Shown: positions 1-6,336, numbered from the stretch's first letter. The stretch: DNA of 6,448 bases from Gemmatimonadota bacterium (GCA_003695865.1 RFGQ01000431.1:1-6448), one strand, 5' to 3'. Made by a program: numbers and translations. The notes: generated from the sequence alone by a model not told the origin.

Positions 1-710
1 CCGAAGCGGCGGCGCACGCGCCAGGCGGCCTCGAGCACGGCCGCCGGGCCGGCCAACATGGAGCCCACCGGGGCCCCGAGCCCCTTCGAGAGCGCCACCA
101 TCACGGTGTCGGCGAGCTCCGCGTAGGCGCGGGGCTCCACCCCGGCGGCCGCGGCCGCGTGCCACAGGCGGGCGCCGTCCAGGTGGATCGGCAGCCCGTG
201 GCGGTCGGCCAGCGCGCGGTGGGCTCGGGCGACCGCGGGCGGCATGACCCGGCCGCCCGAGTCCATGTGGGTGTTCTCGAGCGCGACCAGGACCGTTTCG
301 GGCAGATACCGAGAGGGCGGGCGCAGCGCGGCCTCGACCTGTGCGGGAGTGAGCACGCCGTAGGGCGCCTCGACCGTGCGCACCTGCAGCCCCGAAAGCG
401 CGGCGGCCGCACCGTACTCGTAGCTCACCAGGTGGGCCCGCGCCTCCACGACCACCTCTCCGCCCGGCCGGCCCAGCACGGCGAGGGCGGTCTGGTTGGC
501 CATGATGCCCGAGGGAAAGAAGAGGGCTCGCTCCTTGCCCAGCAGGCCGGCGACCCGCTCTTCGAGCGCGCGGACCGTGGGGTCGTCGCCCAGCACGTCG
601 TCCCCCACCTCGGCGTCGCGCATGGCCTCGCGCATGCCCGGCGAGGGGCGCGTGACCGTGTCACTGCGCAGGTCCACCACGGGCGCGCGCGCGCCGGGCC
701 CGCCGCTCAC
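1..710 (-). CDS. ltaE: Low-specificity L-threonine aldolase, 3' end outside the window
   Basis: A PLP-dependent cytosolic enzyme that cleaves L-threonine or L-allo-threonine to glycine and acetaldehyde. Translating the minus strand gives 236 residues before the left edge cuts it; family members are roughly 330-350 residues, so about 100 C-terminal residues are missing. Visible family motifs are VVDLRSDTVTRPSPGMREAM (residues 11-30), GDDVLGDDPTV (36-46), FPSGIMANQTA (65-75, cofactor phosphate region), RAHLVSYE (91-98, with the His that stacks on PLP), ENTHMDSGG (145-153), HLDGARLWH (176-184, Asp178 facing the PLP ring nitrogen) and ALSKGLGAPVGS (206-217, Lys209 the expected Schiff-base lysine). 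The GTG at 708-710 is chosen because GAGGAG lies 10 nt upstream; GTG codons at 680 and 677 are alternatives giving a shorter N-terminus. The gene starts 7 nt after ccmD, so it is probably the last visible gene of the ccm operon. Function is confident; the start is moderate. Confidence 0.93.
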   Translation of the reverse strand, partial: MSGGPGARAPVVDLRSDTVTRPSPGMREAMRDAEVGDDVLGDDPTVRALEERVAGLLGKERALFFPSGIMANQTALAVLGRPGGEVVVEARAHLVSYEYGAAAALSGLQVRTVEAPYGVLTPAQVEAALRPPSRYLPETVLVALENTHMDSGGRVMPPAVARAHRALADRHGLPIHLDGARLWHAAAAAGVEPRAYAELADTVMVALSKGLGAPVGSMLAGPAAVLEAAWRVRRRF

Positions 711-717
711 GAGCGGC

Positions 718-975
718 TCACTCCTCGCGCAGGCGCGCCTCGAGCCGCGCGATGCGCCGCGCGATGGCCCAGATCCAGCCCACGACCAGCACCCAGAGCA
801 CCGCGTAGGCCAGAAACACATGGACATAGGGGCGGCCCAGGCGCTGCGCGCCCAGCCCGCCGGCCTGCGCCGCGAGCGGTGCCGCGAGCACCGCCACCAG
901 CAGTACGCCGAGCAGACAGGCCAGCGTCCGCGCCGCCCCGCGCCCCCGAGCCTCCTTCGAGGAACCGTGTCTCAT
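718..975 (-). CDS. ccmD: CcmD-family small membrane protein
   Basis: CcmD is a small membrane protein that, with CcmABC, helps release heme-loaded CcmE. This one has 85 residues if it starts at the ATG at 973-975, which has GGAG six nt upstream (982-985). Residues 1-37 look like a signal peptide or first membrane segment: a basic start, a Leu/Val/Ala-rich core and a possible cleavage site after AQA (35-37). The CcmD-like part is GRPYVHVFLAYAVLWVLVVG (47-66) continuing into WIWAIARRIARLEARLREE, one membrane helix followed by a basic, coiled cytoplasmic tail. Classical CcmD is about 60-70 residues with one helix and no signal peptide, so the N-terminal hydrophobic part is an addition. The family call rests on position after ccmC, the aromatic-start helix and the charged tail. 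The frame stays open upstream to a GTG at 1095 that overlaps the ccmC stop, so the true protein may be 125 residues. Confidence 0.75.
   Translation of the reverse strand: MRHGSSKEARGRGAARTLACLLGVLLVAVLAAPLAAQAGGLGAQRLGRPYVHVFLAYAVLWVLVVGWIWAIARRIARLEARLREE
721..726 (-). promoter_or_regulatory. Ribosome binding site for the threonine aldolase, inside the end of ccmD
   Basis: GAGGAG on the minus strand forms the last two sense codons of ccmD (Glu-Glu) and lies 10 nt before the GTG at 710. It decides the aldolase start and implies that translation of the two genes is linked. Confidence 0.6.
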
Positions 976-981
976 CTCGAT

Positions 982-985
982 CTCC
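982..985 (-). promoter_or_regulatory. Ribosome binding site for the ATG start of ccmD
   Basis: GGAG on the minus strand, 6 nt before the ATG at 975. It supports the 85-residue form of CcmD, though a second GGAG at 1103-1106 serves the competing GTG start at 1095. Confidence 0.5.
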
Positions 986-1091
986 GTTCCGATGTCGTTC
1001 GCACGCTCGTCTCCCGTCGCCACTCCGGGCGGATCCGCGCCGGCCTGAGCGGCGCCCGCGCCGCCGCTCGCCGCGCCCTGGGCGCCCACGC

Positions 1092-1796
1092 TCACGGCGT
1101 CGCTCCGGCTTCGGCGGTGCGCTCGTCGAGCGCCACCTTGCGTTCGGCGATCTCGACCAGGTAGCGCGAGACGAAGAGGCCCAGGAACAGCAGCGTGAAC
1201 GACCCCAGGCCGACCATGAGCGTCTCGAGCATGTGCGGGTCGAGCGTGGGGCCTTCGGGCTTCATCACCACCGGCTGCGGGTGGAGCGAGCGCAGCCAGG
1301 CCACGCTGATGTGGATGAGCGGGATGTCGGCCGCGCCGACGATGCCCACCACCGCCGCGAACTTCTTGGCCTGGCGGGGGTTGTCCGTCGCCCGCCGGAC
1401 CAGGAAGTAGCCGAGGTAGATGAACCACAGGAGCAGCGTGAGCGTGAGCCGGGGCTCCCACGTCCAGAACGTGCCCCACGCGATCTTGCCCCACAGCGGG
1501 CCGGTGATGAGCACGGCGGTCGTGAACACCATGCCGCCCTCGGCCGCCGCGACGCCGGCGGCGTCGAGGCGGTCGTCTTCGAGCCACAGGTACATGATTC
1601 CGGTGATCGCGACGATGCCGAACGCGAAGAATGCGACCCACGCCGACGGGACGTGGATGTAGAAGATGCGCTGCACCACGCCCATCGACGCCTCGGTGGG
1701 CACCCAGAAGAAGACCAGCCAGTGCAGCCACAGCACGCCCAGCGCGCCCAGTCCCGCGAGCGCCGGCGCCGCGTAGCGGAGCTTACCGAACGACAT
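1092..1796 (-). CDS. ccmC: Heme handling protein CcmC
   Basis: CcmC is an integral membrane protein that binds heme through its tryptophan-rich (WWD) loop and two flanking histidines and places it on CcmE. The 234-residue product has six hydrophobic segments (about 11-31, 52-71, 85-104, 116-134, 148-165 and 188-212). The WWD-type motif WGTFWTWEPRLT is at 107-118, and the likely axial histidines are His48 (in YIHVPSAW) and His162 (in IHISVAW), matching the two conserved histidines of the family. The usual Asp of the motif is Glu here. The ATG at 1794-1796 is chosen because AGAGGA lies just upstream and the next residues fit the family. An in-frame GTG at 1856 would add 20 residues rich in Arg/Gly with AGG/AGA/GGA codons unlike the rest, so it is less likely. 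The gene follows ccmB by 64 nt and its TGA overlaps an in-frame GTG of the ccmD frame. Confidence 0.93.
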   Translation of the reverse strand: MSFGKLRYAAPALAGLGALGVLWLHWLVFFWVPTEASMGVVQRIFYIHVPSAWVAFFAFGIVAITGIMYLWLEDDRLDAAGVAAAEGGMVFTTAVLITGPLWGKIAWGTFWTWEPRLTLTLLLWFIYLGYFLVRRATDNPRQAKKFAAVVGIVGAADIPLIHISVAWLRSLHPQPVVMKPEGPTLDPHMLETLMVGLGSFTLLFLGLFVSRYLVEIAERKVALDERTAEAGATP

Positions 1797-1860
1797 CCGT
1801 CCTCTCTTCCTCGTCCTCGGTTCACCGGAGCCGGGTCCCTCACGGCCCCGGTCCACCGCG

Positions 1861-2568
1861 TCATTCCTCGACCACGAACCGGAACAGCGTCACGCCGGCC
1901 GCCACCGCGAGCAGCGCGAACGCCCCGAGCATTCTAACGTTGCCGGCCACCTCCGACAGCGGTCGCGCCACCATGAGGCGGCTCGTCGCGCTGACGCCGA
2001 AGATGATGACCGGCACGAGCAGCGGGAACACGAGCACGGGCAGCAGGCTCTCGCCCATGCTCGTGCGTGCCGACACGGCGCTGAACAGCGTCGTCAGCGC
2101 CACGAAGCCGAACGACCCGAGCGCGAGAATCCCGATCACGGCCCAGGGATGCGGGCCCAGCCCCACCCGAAAGAAGGCGGCGAAGGTGACCAGGATGAGG
2201 GCCACGATCAGCCACAGCAGCACCACGTTGGCGATGAGCTTGCCCACGTAGAGGGCGTCGAGCGCCACCGGACTGTGGAGCAGGCCGCTCATCGCGCCGT
2301 CGCCGTCCTCCAGATGGAACGTGCGGCCCACCCCCAGGATCCCGGCGAACAGCACCGTCATCCACAGGATCCCCGAGGCGACGTCCTGCGGGCGCACCGC
2401 GACCGGGTCGATCGCGTAGTGGAACAGCACGCCCACGAGCACGCCGAATGCGCCCATCGAGGCCACGCGTTCGCGCGTGCGGAACTCGACGAGCAGGTCC
2501 TTGCGCACCACGGCCATCACCTGGCGCGCCCACGACGGCGTGCGGCGCTCCTGCGCCGGCCCGCTCAC
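1861..2568 (-). CDS. ccmB: Heme exporter membrane subunit CcmB
   Basis: CcmB is the membrane permease subunit of the CcmAB ABC complex, which uses ATP to free holo-CcmE from CcmC/CcmD. The 235-residue product starts with a basic, amphipathic stretch containing ARQVMAVVRKDLLVEFRTRE (about 14-33), followed by six hydrophobic segments (about 37-52, 65-83, 109-132, 141-165, 174-192 and 214-231). The stretch FHLEDGDGAMSGLLHSP (84-100) corresponds to the conserved cytoplasmic loop of CcmB (E. coli has a similar RDDLQDGSLEQLMLLP), expected to contact CcmA. The start chosen is the GTG at 2566-2568, which overlaps the ccmA TGA by four bases (GTGA). The 17 extra residues have GC-only third positions like the rest of the gene. 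The ATG at 2517 would give 218 residues, closer to the E. coli length, and cannot be excluded. Confidence 0.92.
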   Translation of the reverse strand: MSGPAQERRTPSWARQVMAVVRKDLLVEFRTRERVASMGAFGVLVGVLFHYAIDPVAVRPQDVASGILWMTVLFAGILGVGRTFHLEDGDGAMSGLLHSPVALDALYVGKLIANVVLLWLIVALILVTFAAFFRVGLGPHPWAVIGILALGSFGFVALTTLFSAVSARTSMGESLLPVLVFPLLVPVIIFGVSATSRLMVARPLSEVAGNVRMLGAFALLAVAAGVTLFRFVVEE

Positions 2569-3446
2569 AGCTCCGCCCCCCCGGTGCCCGCGCCCGCGGC
2601 CGCGCGCTCGACCACCTCGCGGTAGTACGCCTCGAAGCCGTCTCCGGGCACGTCGGCGCGCGGCTCGAGCGTGGCGAAGCGGCCGCGCACCTGGATGGCC
2701 ACGTGGTCGGCCAGACGCAGCCCCTCGCCGAGTTGGTGCGTGACCAACACCACCGCGCGGCGGCCGTCTTTGAGCGAAGCGAGCACGTCGCGCAGCAGCC
2801 CGGCGGCGTGGGCGTCGAGGCCGGTCCAGGGCTCGTCGAGCAGGACGACGTCGGGATCGTGGAGCAGCGCGCGGGCGAGCGCCAGACGTTGGCGCATGCC
2901 CCGCGAGAACGAACCCACCCGCGCGTCGGCCCGCCCGGCCAGCCCGACGGCGGCGAGCGCCTCGCGCACGCGGTCGGCCAGCGCGTCCAGACCGAACAGA
3001 TCGCCGTAGAAACGCAGGTTCTCGGCAGCGCTCAGCTGGTCGTAGAGGAAGCCCCGGTGCGACAGCACACCGATGCGGGCCCGCCACGTGCGCTCGCCCA
3101 CGTCTACGGGCTCGCCCGCCAGGCGCACCTCACCCGACGTGGGCCGCAGCCCTCCGCCCAGCACGCGCAGCAGCGTGGTCTTGCCGGCACCGTTGGGGCC
3201 GAAGACGGTGAGCAGCTCGCCCGGCTGAAGCTGAAAGCTGACCCCGTCCAGGGCCGGGAAGCCCGCGAACTCGCGCCGGAGATCACGGGCTTCGAGCGCC
3301 GGGCCGGCAACGACCCGGGCCGCAGCGCCGGCCTGCGTGGGGGACGGTGCGGCCTCGGCGGCGTCCGCCGTGCCGGCGGCCCGGTCCCCCGCCTCAGGCG
3401 CCGGCTTCGTCTCCACCCGCCGCCGCCGTGACCGGGAGCTGGGCAC
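2565..3446 (-). CDS. ccmA: Heme exporter ATP-binding protein CcmA
   Basis: CcmA is the cytoplasmic ATPase of the CcmAB complex; ATP hydrolysis drives release of holo-CcmE from CcmC/D. The 293-residue product has all ABC ATPase motifs: Walker A GPNGAGKTT (83-91), signature SFSRGMRQR (179-187), Walker B VVLLDEP (200-206), D-loop GLDA (209-212) and switch histidine His237 in VTHQ. LSHRGFLYDQLSAAENLRFY (128-147) resembles the CcmA form of the Q-loop region, with no glutamine before the loop but the family's ENLRFY. The first ~48 residues are an Ala/Pro/Arg-rich extension absent from typical CcmA (about 200-240 residues). The start is the GTG at 3444-3446, 53 nt inside the preceding gene; the only other usable start is the GTG at 3416. 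From residue 30 to the conserved domain there is no start codon, so at least part of the extension must be translated. Its stop overlaps the ccmB GTG. Confidence 0.92.
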   Translation of the reverse strand: MPSSRSRRRRVETKPAPEAGDRAAGTADAAEAAPSPTQAGAAARVVAGPALEARDLRREFAGFPALDGVSFQLQPGELLTVFGPNGAGKTTLLRVLGGGLRPTSGEVRLAGEPVDVGERTWRARIGVLSHRGFLYDQLSAAENLRFYGDLFGLDALADRVREALAAVGLAGRADARVGSFSRGMRQRLALARALLHDPDVVLLDEPWTGLDAHAAGLLRDVLASLKDGRRAVVLVTHQLGEGLRLADHVAIQVRGRFATLEPRADVPGDGFEAYYREVVERAAAGAGTGGAEL

Positions 3447-3855
3447 CGCACGACGCGCAGAACCGGCTGCCCCGCTCGTTCAGATGGCCGCAACGTTCGC
3501 ACGTGCGGCCCTCGCGCAGGCCCTCGCGCACCGCAGCGATCTGCGCTTCGAGCTCGGGATCGGGTGCCACGGCACCGGCCTCCCCCCGTTCGGCTTCGAC
3601 CGCCTCGAGCGCCGCCAGCGCCTCGCGGGAGAGCTGACGCTTGAGCTCGCGGTAGTCCTCCTCGTCGAGCTTCCCCGTCTCGTAGTCCATCTCCACGTCG
3701 CGCAGCGCCAGCAGCGTGACCCGCTTTCGGGCCTCGGCCTCGGTCAGCTCGTCGTCCTGCCGATCCTGCGCGGCCCACTGGCCCTTCAGGATCGGGTAGA
3801 GCACGAACACGACCACACCCGAGGCCAGCAGGATCGACCCGAGAACCAGGCCCAT
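3394..3855 (-). CDS. CcmI-like membrane protein with C-terminal zinc ribbon
   Basis: A 153-residue protein with no firm named family. Residues 2-22 are one membrane helix (GLVLGSILLASGVVVFVLYP region). Residues 36-90 are a charged helical stretch containing LLALRDVEMDYETGKLDEED (48-67) and YRELKRQLSREAL, which resembles the cytoplasmic N-terminal domain of CcmI (the part after its first helix). CcmI's second helix and periplasmic TPR domain are absent. After an acidic helical linker, the C-terminus has two CxxC pairs, CERC (119-122) and CASC (133-136), spaced as in a zinc ribbon. The ATG at 3853-3855 is chosen because it begins one base after the ccmF TAG and an AGGAGG lies about 12 nt upstream; the longer frame up to 3954 only shadows ccmF. 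By position and the CcmI-like part it is probably an accessory of the CcmF heme-ligation complex. Metal binding, topology and role are inference. Confidence 0.82.
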   Translation of the reverse strand: MGLVLGSILLASGVVVFVLYPILKGQWAAQDRQDDELTEAEARKRVTLLALRDVEMDYETGKLDEEDYRELKRQLSREALAALEAVEAERGEAGAVAPDPELEAQIAAVREGLREGRTCERCGHLNERGSRFCASCGAQLPVTAAAGGDEAGA

Positions 3856-3856
3856 G

Positions 3857-5905
3857 CTACGCCACCGCCTCCTGCGTCCCGGGGGCCGGACGCGTGCGGG
3901 CACGCATCTCGGGCAGCGACCCCTTGCTCGGCCAGATGGCGATGAGCGCCCCAAGCGTGATGATCAGGCCCCCGTACCAGATCCAGCCCACGAGCGGGTT
4001 GATCTGAACTTCGAACGTGGCCCGCTGGCCCTCCGGATCGTTGCCGAGCGCTGCGCCGAGGTCCTCGGCGTTCGCGAGAATCACGTACAGGTCTTCGAGC
4101 GCGGTCGAGCGGATGCCCACCTCGGTCACGGGGGCCGGGAAGGTCAGGTACATCCGCTTCTCGGTGCTGATCGTACCCGCGGGCTCTCCATCTTTCTGAA
4201 CGCGCATCACCGCCTGTGCCTGCCACGCCATGTTGCGCGTGCGCAGGTGCGTCGAGACGCCTTCGTAGGTGAGCGTGTAGGTGTGACCGAAGGGCGATTC
4301 GACCGTCACGCTCTCGCCCGGCTCCAGGGTCTGGATCACCTCGAGCTTGAACGCCGCGGCCGCGAACGCGGTGAAGATCATCACCACGCCCACGTGCACG
4401 ATGTAACCGCCCCAGCGCCGCCGGTTACGACCCACCAGGTGCAGGAACGCCTTCAGCGCACCCTCGCCCTCGATGCGTGCCCGCGCGCGCGTCCCCTTCC
4501 AGAACTCGACCACGATCACGGTGAGCGTGAACGCCGACAGCCCGAAGGTCACGAGCGCCATCCACTGCCGCGATCCGAGTGCGGCGAAGACACCCACGAC
4601 CGCCGCGCCCACGAGCAGCGGCAGCAGGAAGTTGCGCCTCAGGTTGCGCGCCGTCGCGCGGCGCCACGCGATCACCGGACCCACGCCGACGAGCCCGAGC
4701 AGGACCATGCCGATGGGCAGGTTCACGCGATTGAAGAACTCGGGGCCCACGGCCACCTTCTTGCCCGTGAGTCCCTCGCCGATGAGCGGAAACAGCGTCC
4801 CCCAGAGCACGGCGAAGGTGATCCCAAGGAAGATCAGGTTGTTCAGCAGGAACGCCGACTCCCTCGACAGGAACGACTGGATCTCGTTCTCGGAGCGGAG
4901 CGCTTCGCGGCGCCACAGGATCAACGACGCGGAGATCGTGGTCGCCACCGCCAGGAAGCCGAGGAAGATGAACGAGATCGTGGTGTTCTCGGCGAAGCTG
5001 TGGACCGACTCGATCAGACCCGAGCGCGTGAGGAACGTGGCGAAGATCGTCAGGATCCAGGTGAGGGTCACCAGGCCCATGTTCCAGATCTTCAGCATCC
5101 CGCGGCTTTCCTGGATCATCACCGAGTGCAGGAAGGCCGTGGCGGTGAGCCAGGGCAACAGCGACGCGTTCTCGACCGGGTCCCAGAACCAGTAGCCGCC
5201 CCAGCCCAGCTCTTCGTAGGCCCAGCGCATGCCGAAGATGATGCCGTTCGTGAGGAAGAACCACGAGAGCAGCGTCCAGCGGCGCGTGAGCACGATCCAG
5301 CGCGAATCCAGGCGGCCCGTGAGCAGGGCCGAGATGGCGAACGCGAACGGGACCGTGAACGCCGTGAAGCCCAGGTAGAGCGTAGGCGGATGGATCGTCA
5401 TCCAGTAGTTCTGGAGCTGCGGGTTCAGCCCGCGTCCGTCCGCCTGAGCGAAGGGCAGCCGCTCGAACGGGTTCACCTTGGCGAAGAGCAGCACGACGAG
5501 GAAGAACGTCATGACCGTGAGCAGCACGCCCGTCACGTAGGGCATGAACTCCCGGTTCTTCCTCCGATTCGTGAACACCGCCACGGTCGAGAAGAACCCG
5601 AGCAGCAGCGCCCAGAACACCAGCGAGCCGCGCTGGCCCGCCCACAGCCCCGACACCTTGAAGAAGGTGTCGAGATCACGGTTCGAGTAGTTCCAGACGT
5701 ACCAGTACTCGAAGTGGTCGCCGACGAAGGCGGCGATGATGCCCGCCGAAGCGAGCACCAACAACCCGAAGACGGCGTAGACCGCCCGCTCCGCGCTCAG
5801 CACCAGGTCGCCGCGGCCGCTGCGGCCTCCGGCGTAGGCGAGAACGGCTCCGAAAAGAGAAACGGGAAGGGCGATCCACAGCGCGAGTTCGCCGAGGATC
5901 GTCAC
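3857..5905 (-). CDS. ccmF: Heme lyase CcmF
   Basis: CcmF is the large polytopic membrane protein that receives heme from CcmE and attaches it to the CXXCH cysteines of apocytochrome c on the outer face of the membrane. The 682-residue product has the usual length and many membrane segments. HPPTLYLG (172-179) and the WWD motif WGGYWFWDPVENASLLPWL (235-253) are intact. Candidate heme ligands match the E. coli set by position: His172 and His302 (external pair), and His260 and His504 (transmembrane pair). The C-terminal periplasmic part (about 520-640) carries the family pattern with TYTLTYEGV, TEKRMY and GIRSTALEDLYVIL, followed by a last helix (639-660 region). The GTG at 5903-5905 is chosen: it overlaps the ccmE TGA by four bases and has GGAGGG nine nt upstream. 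A longer start at 5947 would add 14 residues inside ccmE. It is followed after one base by the zinc-ribbon gene. Confidence 0.96.
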   Translation of the reverse strand: MTILGELALWIALPVSLFGAVLAYAGGRSGRGDLVLSAERAVYAVFGLLVLASAGIIAAFVGDHFEYWYVWNYSNRDLDTFFKVSGLWAGQRGSLVFWALLLGFFSTVAVFTNRRKNREFMPYVTGVLLTVMTFFLVVLLFAKVNPFERLPFAQADGRGLNPQLQNYWMTIHPPTLYLGFTAFTVPFAFAISALLTGRLDSRWIVLTRRWTLLSWFFLTNGIIFGMRWAYEELGWGGYWFWDPVENASLLPWLTATAFLHSVMIQESRGMLKIWNMGLVTLTWILTIFATFLTRSGLIESVHSFAENTTISFIFLGFLAVATTISASLILWRREALRSENEIQSFLSRESAFLLNNLIFLGITFAVLWGTLFPLIGEGLTGKKVAVGPEFFNRVNLPIGMVLLGLVGVGPVIAWRRATARNLRRNFLLPLLVGAAVVGVFAALGSRQWMALVTFGLSAFTLTVIVVEFWKGTRARARIEGEGALKAFLHLVGRNRRRWGGYIVHVGVVMIFTAFAAAAFKLEVIQTLEPGESVTVESPFGHTYTLTYEGVSTHLRTRNMAWQAQAVMRVQKDGEPAGTISTEKRMYLTFPAPVTEVGIRSTALEDLYVILANAEDLGAALGNDPEGQRATFEVQINPLVGWIWYGGLIITLGALIAIWPSKGSLPEMRARTRPAPGTQEAVA

Positions 5906-6336
5906 GTGCCGACACCCTCCGGCGCGGCCTCGTAGCGGCTGCCGCACTTGGTGAGGACTTCGGTGGCCTCGAAGACTCCATCGGGCCGGAAGCGGCCCTC
6001 GACGACGACTTCGACGTGCTCGTCGCTGTCGTTGAACGTGTCGGGCAGCACGTCACGGTAGACCACCGGGAACGAGACCGAAGGATCCTCGAGGTCCTCG
6101 ACGCGGAAGTGGTGCTCGAGACCGCCGGTCTCGTCCTTGGTCCAGCTCCCCCGCACCACGCGCCCGCTCACCTTGAGCCCCACGTCGTGGAGGGTGGGAT
6201 CCTGCTCCACCTGAGCGAGCAGCTCCGTCGGCGTGAGGTAGTAGACCATCGTCTGGCTCACGCCCGTCCAGATCAGATACGTGACCACGGCCGCCACGCC
6301 GACCAGGCCGACGTAGAACCGTCCGTGCTTCGCCAT
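5902..6336 (-). CDS. ccmE: Heme chaperone CcmE, cysteine (CxxxY) variant
   Basis: CcmE is a membrane-anchored periplasmic chaperone that binds heme covalently and carries it from CcmC to CcmF. The 144-residue product has one N-terminal anchor helix (about 8-25, FYVGLVGVAAVVTYLIWTG) followed by an OB-fold domain: YYLTPTELL (32-40), VGLKVSGRVVRGSW (52-65), FPVVYRDVLPDTF (89-101), HVEVVVEGRF and the C-terminal FEATEVLTKCGSRYE (122-136). In classical CcmE the heme-binding residue is a His in an HxxxY motif at this place. Here it is Cys131 with Tyr135, giving CxxxY, the form known from the variant System I of some archaea and bacteria. The ATG at 6334-6336 has GGAGG five nt upstream. It is the first gene of the operon visible here and its TGA overlaps the ccmF GTG. 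Confidence 0.95.
   Translation of the reverse strand: MAKHGRFYVGLVGVAAVVTYLIWTGVSQTMVYYLTPTELLAQVEQDPTLHDVGLKVSGRVVRGSWTKDETGGLEHHFRVEDLEDPSVSFPVVYRDVLPDTFNDSDEHVEVVVEGRFRPDGVFEATEVLTKCGSRYEAAPEGVGT
5915..5920 (-). promoter_or_regulatory. Ribosome binding site for the GTG start of ccmF
   Basis: GGAGGG on the minus strand, within the end of ccmE and 9 nt before the GTG at 5905. It decides between this start and the upstream in-frame codon at 5947. Confidence 0.6.

Noticed and set aside
425..664. 79-codon minus-strand frame
   Set aside because: It is a shifted reading of the threonine aldolase gene, whose true frame shows clear PLP-enzyme motifs across the same bases.
718..1731. 337-codon minus-strand frame covering ccmC and ccmD
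   Set aside because: Only its C-terminal part (from 975, or at most 1095) is real ccmD; the rest reads ccmC in the wrong frame and gives an Arg/His-rich sequence.
1797..1856. 20-codon N-terminal extension of CcmC from a GTG at 1856
   Set aside because: A GAGGA lies upstream, but the codons (AGG, AGA, GGA) and Arg/Gly-rich residues are unlike the operon's coding style, and the ATG at 1796 fits the family start.
159..1937. 592-codon open frame on the plus strand
   Set aside because: It lies opposite the aldolase, ccmD, ccmC and the end of ccmB. Its product is Arg/Pro/Ala/His-rich with no recognisable domain, as expected when a GC-rich third-position bias removes antisense stops.
2568..3087. 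N-terminal part of a 408-codon minus-strand frame ending in ccmB
   Set aside because: The part upstream of 2568 is out-of-frame ccmA and shows Arg/Ala-rich nonsense; the real ccmB begins at the GTG overlapping the ccmA stop.
3854..5935. 693-codon open frame on the plus strand
   Set aside because: It mirrors ccmF almost exactly, and its product is a low-complexity Arg/Glu/His/Gln-rich chain without motifs. The opposite strand encodes a full CcmF with intact WWD motif and histidines.
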